From the NCBI GenBank assembly GCA_900540535.1, contig UQGM01000029.1:1-33428 (forward strand): 33,428 nt of DNA. Reading direction: 5' to 3'. A model generated the notes under the pieces. The model was given only the letters and a program-made list of their open reading frames with translations. It had not been told where the DNA came from and searched no databases. Both the position numbers and the translations under genes were made by a program. This DNA is from an uncultured Oscillospiraceae bacterium (GTDB lineage: Bacteria; Bacillota; Clostridia; Oscillospirales; Acutalibacteraceae). Of the stretch, positions 31,698 to 33,428 are shown piece by piece. The stretch's first letter is position 1. Every line of letters begins with the position of its first letter.

Positions 31698-32180
31698 TTA
31701 TTTATGATATTTTCCACCGGAGCTTATCTGAAAAGCTCTGTAAATCTGTTCCAGAAGCATCACCCTTGCAAGCTGATGGGGGAAAGTCATAGGTGACATG
31801 GAAAGCTTATTGTCAGCAGCTGATTTTACTGTATCAGCGAGCCCGAAAGAACCGCCTATAATAAAGTTAACAGAACTTATGCCTCTAACAGGCAGTGCAG
31901 CTATTTCACGGCTCAGTGCTTCAGATGAACGCTCTTTTCCCTCAATGCACATGGCGTAGGTATAAGAAGATGAGGGAATCTTGCTCAAAATCTTTTTGCT
32001 TTCCGCTATAAGTGCATTTTCAATCTGGCCCTCGGAAGGCCTGTCCGGCAGGGGGGAGGGATCTATTTCAATTATGTTGATTTTGCAGAAGGCTCCAAGA
32101 CGTTTTGTATATTCGCCGCAGGCATCACGAAGATATTTTTCTTTAAGTTTTCCGACACATATAATATTTACATTGAGCAT
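31698..32180 (-). CDS. rlmH: 23S rRNA (pseudouridine1915-N3)-methyltransferase RlmH
   Basis: A 160-residue SPOUT methyltransferase, full length, that methylates pseudouridine 1915 in helix 69 of 23S rRNA using SAM. The SAM knot is visible as FIIGGSFGL and the C-terminal block reads SMSPMTFPHQLARVMLLEQIYRA, ending near GGKYHK, all diagnostic of RlmH. AGAGG lies eight bases before the ATG. It follows walJ by 12 bases, so the two share a transcript, an order common in Firmicutes. Confidence 0.97.
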   Translation of the reverse strand: MLNVNIICVGKLKEKYLRDACGEYTKRLGAFCKINIIEIDPSPLPDRPSEGQIENALIAESKKILSKIPSSSYTYAMCIEGKERSSEALSREIAALPVRGISSVNFIIGGSFGLADTVKSAADNKLSMSPMTFPHQLARVMLLEQIYRAFQISSGGKYHK

Positions 32181-32192
32181 AACTTAACCTCT

Positions 32193-32984
32193 TTAAAATA
32201 TCATAGCTTTTTCGCAGCATTCAGGAGAAGCTACTTTCAAAATACAGTCTTTACCGATTTGTGCGCCTTTTTCTGCAAGGGCACAGGCTGTGGTCTGAAA
32301 TGCAAGGTCGGGGAAGTTATTCTCTTTGCTCAGATGTCCGAGGATGAATCTTGTGGTTCCTTTTTCAATAAGCTTAGTAACCGTCTGTGAACACACATCG
32401 TTAGAAAGGTGACCTTTATCGGAAAGTATTCTTCTTTTCAGTATGTATGGATAAGGACCGTTTTGAAGCATTGAAACATCGTGATTTGATTCAATAACAA
32501 CTAAATCACTGCCGGTTATGCTTTTCTCTACTTCGTCAGTCATAACTCCAAGGTCGGTGCATACAGCAGCCTTTCTTCCGTCAGGAAGTTTTATTGTGTA
32601 TCCGCAGCTTTCTGCACTGTCGTGAGAGGTTCGGAACATATTTACTTCCATTCCTGCTGCAAAAGCTCCCCTTTCATCTATAACATTTACAGGAAATTTG
32701 CCGTTTATTACTCCGGCATTTTCAAGGGCTGTGATGGTTCCGTGTGTGCCATAAACCGGGATATTATGTCGTGATGCGAAAACCCTCAGACCTTTAACAT
32801 GGTCGCTGTGTTCATGGGTGACAAAAATACCTTTTATAAATTCCGGACTTACCTCTATTTTTTCAAGAGCTTCCGTAAGCCTTTTTGCGGTAACTCCGCA
32901 ATCTATAAGTATTCCTCCCTGTCCGCAGCCGAAAAATATTGAGTTTCCGCTGCTGGAAGAGAAAAGGGGTGAAAACCTTGACAA
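32193..32984 (-). CDS. walJ: MBL-fold hydrolase, WalJ/YycJ type
   Basis: A 263-residue metallo-beta-lactamase-fold protein. The start SPLFSSSSGNS and the metal site THEHSDHVKG (H57, H59, D61, H62) are typical of WalJ/YycJ, which is linked to cell-wall and DNA-replication coordination in Bacillales. HTSHDSAESCGY and a late GHLSKENN His supply further metal ligands. The start codon is TTG (32982-32984); GGGAGG eight bases upstream supports it and no ATG is near. No walKR two-component genes are in the window. A murA gene lies upstream on the same strand beyond a terminator, and rlmH follows. Confidence 0.9.
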   Translation of the reverse strand: MSRFSPLFSSSSGNSIFFGCGQGGILIDCGVTAKRLTEALEKIEVSPEFIKGIFVTHEHSDHVKGLRVFASRHNIPVYGTHGTITALENAGVINGKFPVNVIDERGAFAAGMEVNMFRTSHDSAESCGYTIKLPDGRKAAVCTDLGVMTDEVEKSITGSDLVVIESNHDVSMLQNGPYPYILKRRILSDKGHLSNDVCSQTVTKLIEKGTTRFILGHLSKENNFPDLAFQTTACALAEKGAQIGKDCILKVASPECCEKAMIF

Positions 32985-33012
32985 ATAAATGACCTCCCAA
33001 TTGACAAAAAAG

Positions 33013-33036
33013 AAAAGGGTACGTGAGCACCCTTTT
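33013..33036 (-). terminator. Terminator of murA
   Basis: An 8-bp stem AAAAGGGT/ACCCTTTT with 8-base loop, followed on the minus strand by TTTTCTTTTTT. Short stem, good T run. No clear walJ promoter is seen between it and the walJ start, so read-through may feed walJ. Confidence 0.75.
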
Positions 33037-33082
33037 ATATGTGATATAGAACAGATACATTAGTTTTAAACTGTATCATTTA

Positions 33083-33428
33083 TTATACTGCATTTGAAGC
33101 GCTGAACTGGTCGGGGATACGAACCTTTTTGATGTCTGCGCCAAGAGCTGTGAGCTTTTCAACGTAGTTTTCATATCCACGCTCAATGTGCTCAATATCC
33201 TCTATTTCAGTTGTGCCTTCAGCCACAAGTCCGGCAATAAGCATAGCGGCACCGGCACGAAGGTCAGTAGCTTTTATAGGTGCTCCCTTTAATTTTTCTA
33301 CACCTTCTATAACAGCCATTTTACCGTCTACCTGAATCTGAGCGCCCATTCTTACAAGCTGCTCAGCGTAGCGGAAACGGTTATCCCAAACGCTTTCGGA
33401 AATAATACTTGTACCCTCAGCCAAAGCA
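33083..33428 (-). CDS. murA: UDP-N-acetylglucosamine 1-carboxyvinyltransferase, C-terminal part
   Basis: The last 115 residues or so of a MurA enzyme; the gene continues past the right edge. MurA transfers enolpyruvate from PEP to UDP-GlcNAc, the first step of peptidoglycan precursor synthesis. SIISESVWDNRFRYAEQLVRMGA, the GAPIKATDLRAGAAMLIAGL block and the near-terminal HIERGYENYVEKLTALGA are MurA signatures, cited here as pieces of the last inverse alpha/beta domain. The active-site loop Cys lies outside the window. Whether this is the MurA1 or MurA2 (MurZ) paralogue cannot be decided from this fragment. Confidence 0.95.
   Translation of the reverse strand, partial: ALAEGTSIISESVWDNRFRYAEQLVRMGAQIQVDGKMAVIEGVEKLKGAPIKATDLRAGAAMLIAGLVAEGTTEIEDIEHIERGYENYVEKLTALGADIKKVRIPDQFSASNAV

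Overview
The window reads as an AT-rich chromosomal segment of an anaerobic Gram-positive bacterium, most likely a gut-type Clostridia member (Oscillospiraceae/Ruminococcaceae-like or a near relative). This rests on a T-box leader with a Leu-type specifier, sigma-A promoters of the TTGACA-N17-TATAAT type, strong AGGAGG ribosome sites with some GTG/TTG starts, several lipobox lipoproteins, a ferredoxin-thioredoxin-reductase-like mini-protein, AgcS, VanZ, WalJ and RlmH. Assignment below class level is inference. I see no tRNA or rRNA gene, CRISPR array, insertion sequence or prophage.

Layout. 1-1335: the tail of a Dcr2-like metallophosphatase with a C-terminal membrane helix, then a GtrA-like flippase. 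1349-2560 (-): iron-containing alcohol dehydrogenase. 2735-6141 (+): a tight three-gene surface-sugar cassette (nucleotide-sugar dehydrogenase, C4-epimerase, GT4 glycosyltransferase) that predicts a UDP-HexNAc uronic acid. 6225-8504 (+): asparaginase-family protein, an MltG endolytic transglycosylase built as a lipoprotein, and a 66-residue FTR-like iron-sulfur protein. 8628-11874: an AraC regulator divergent from a large cytoplasmic glycosidase-like protein. 11917-15660 (-): VanZ-like protein overlapping an orphan OppA-type binding lipoprotein, then a Na+/alanine symporter. 15888-19368 (+): a membrane-anchored metallophosphoesterase, then a repetitive cell-surface protein behind a perfect sigma-A promoter.

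19488-22672 (+): consensus promoter, Leu T-box, leuA and leuB. 22739-24915 (+): a nitrilase-Nudix fusion, a Cys-rich DUF3795-like protein and an ABM-like protein, probably one operon. 25000-27074 (-): a secreted C39-like cysteine peptidase and a lipoprotein of unknown function. 27350-30210 (-): NAD-type malic enzyme and glycerol kinase, each with its own promoter and a structured leader. 30612-31634 (+): an extended SDR. 31698-33428 (-): rlmH, walJ and the C-terminal part of murA, which runs off the right edge.

Most of the window is core metabolism and envelope biology in short operons separated by clear intrinsic terminators. I do not see an obvious new defence or mobile system. The best leads are the nitrilase-Nudix fusion (same idea as the eukaryotic NitFhit fusion), the duplicated surface domain with a non-canonical C-terminal anchor, the C39 peptidase/lipoprotein pair, and several unexplained 5'-leader structures.
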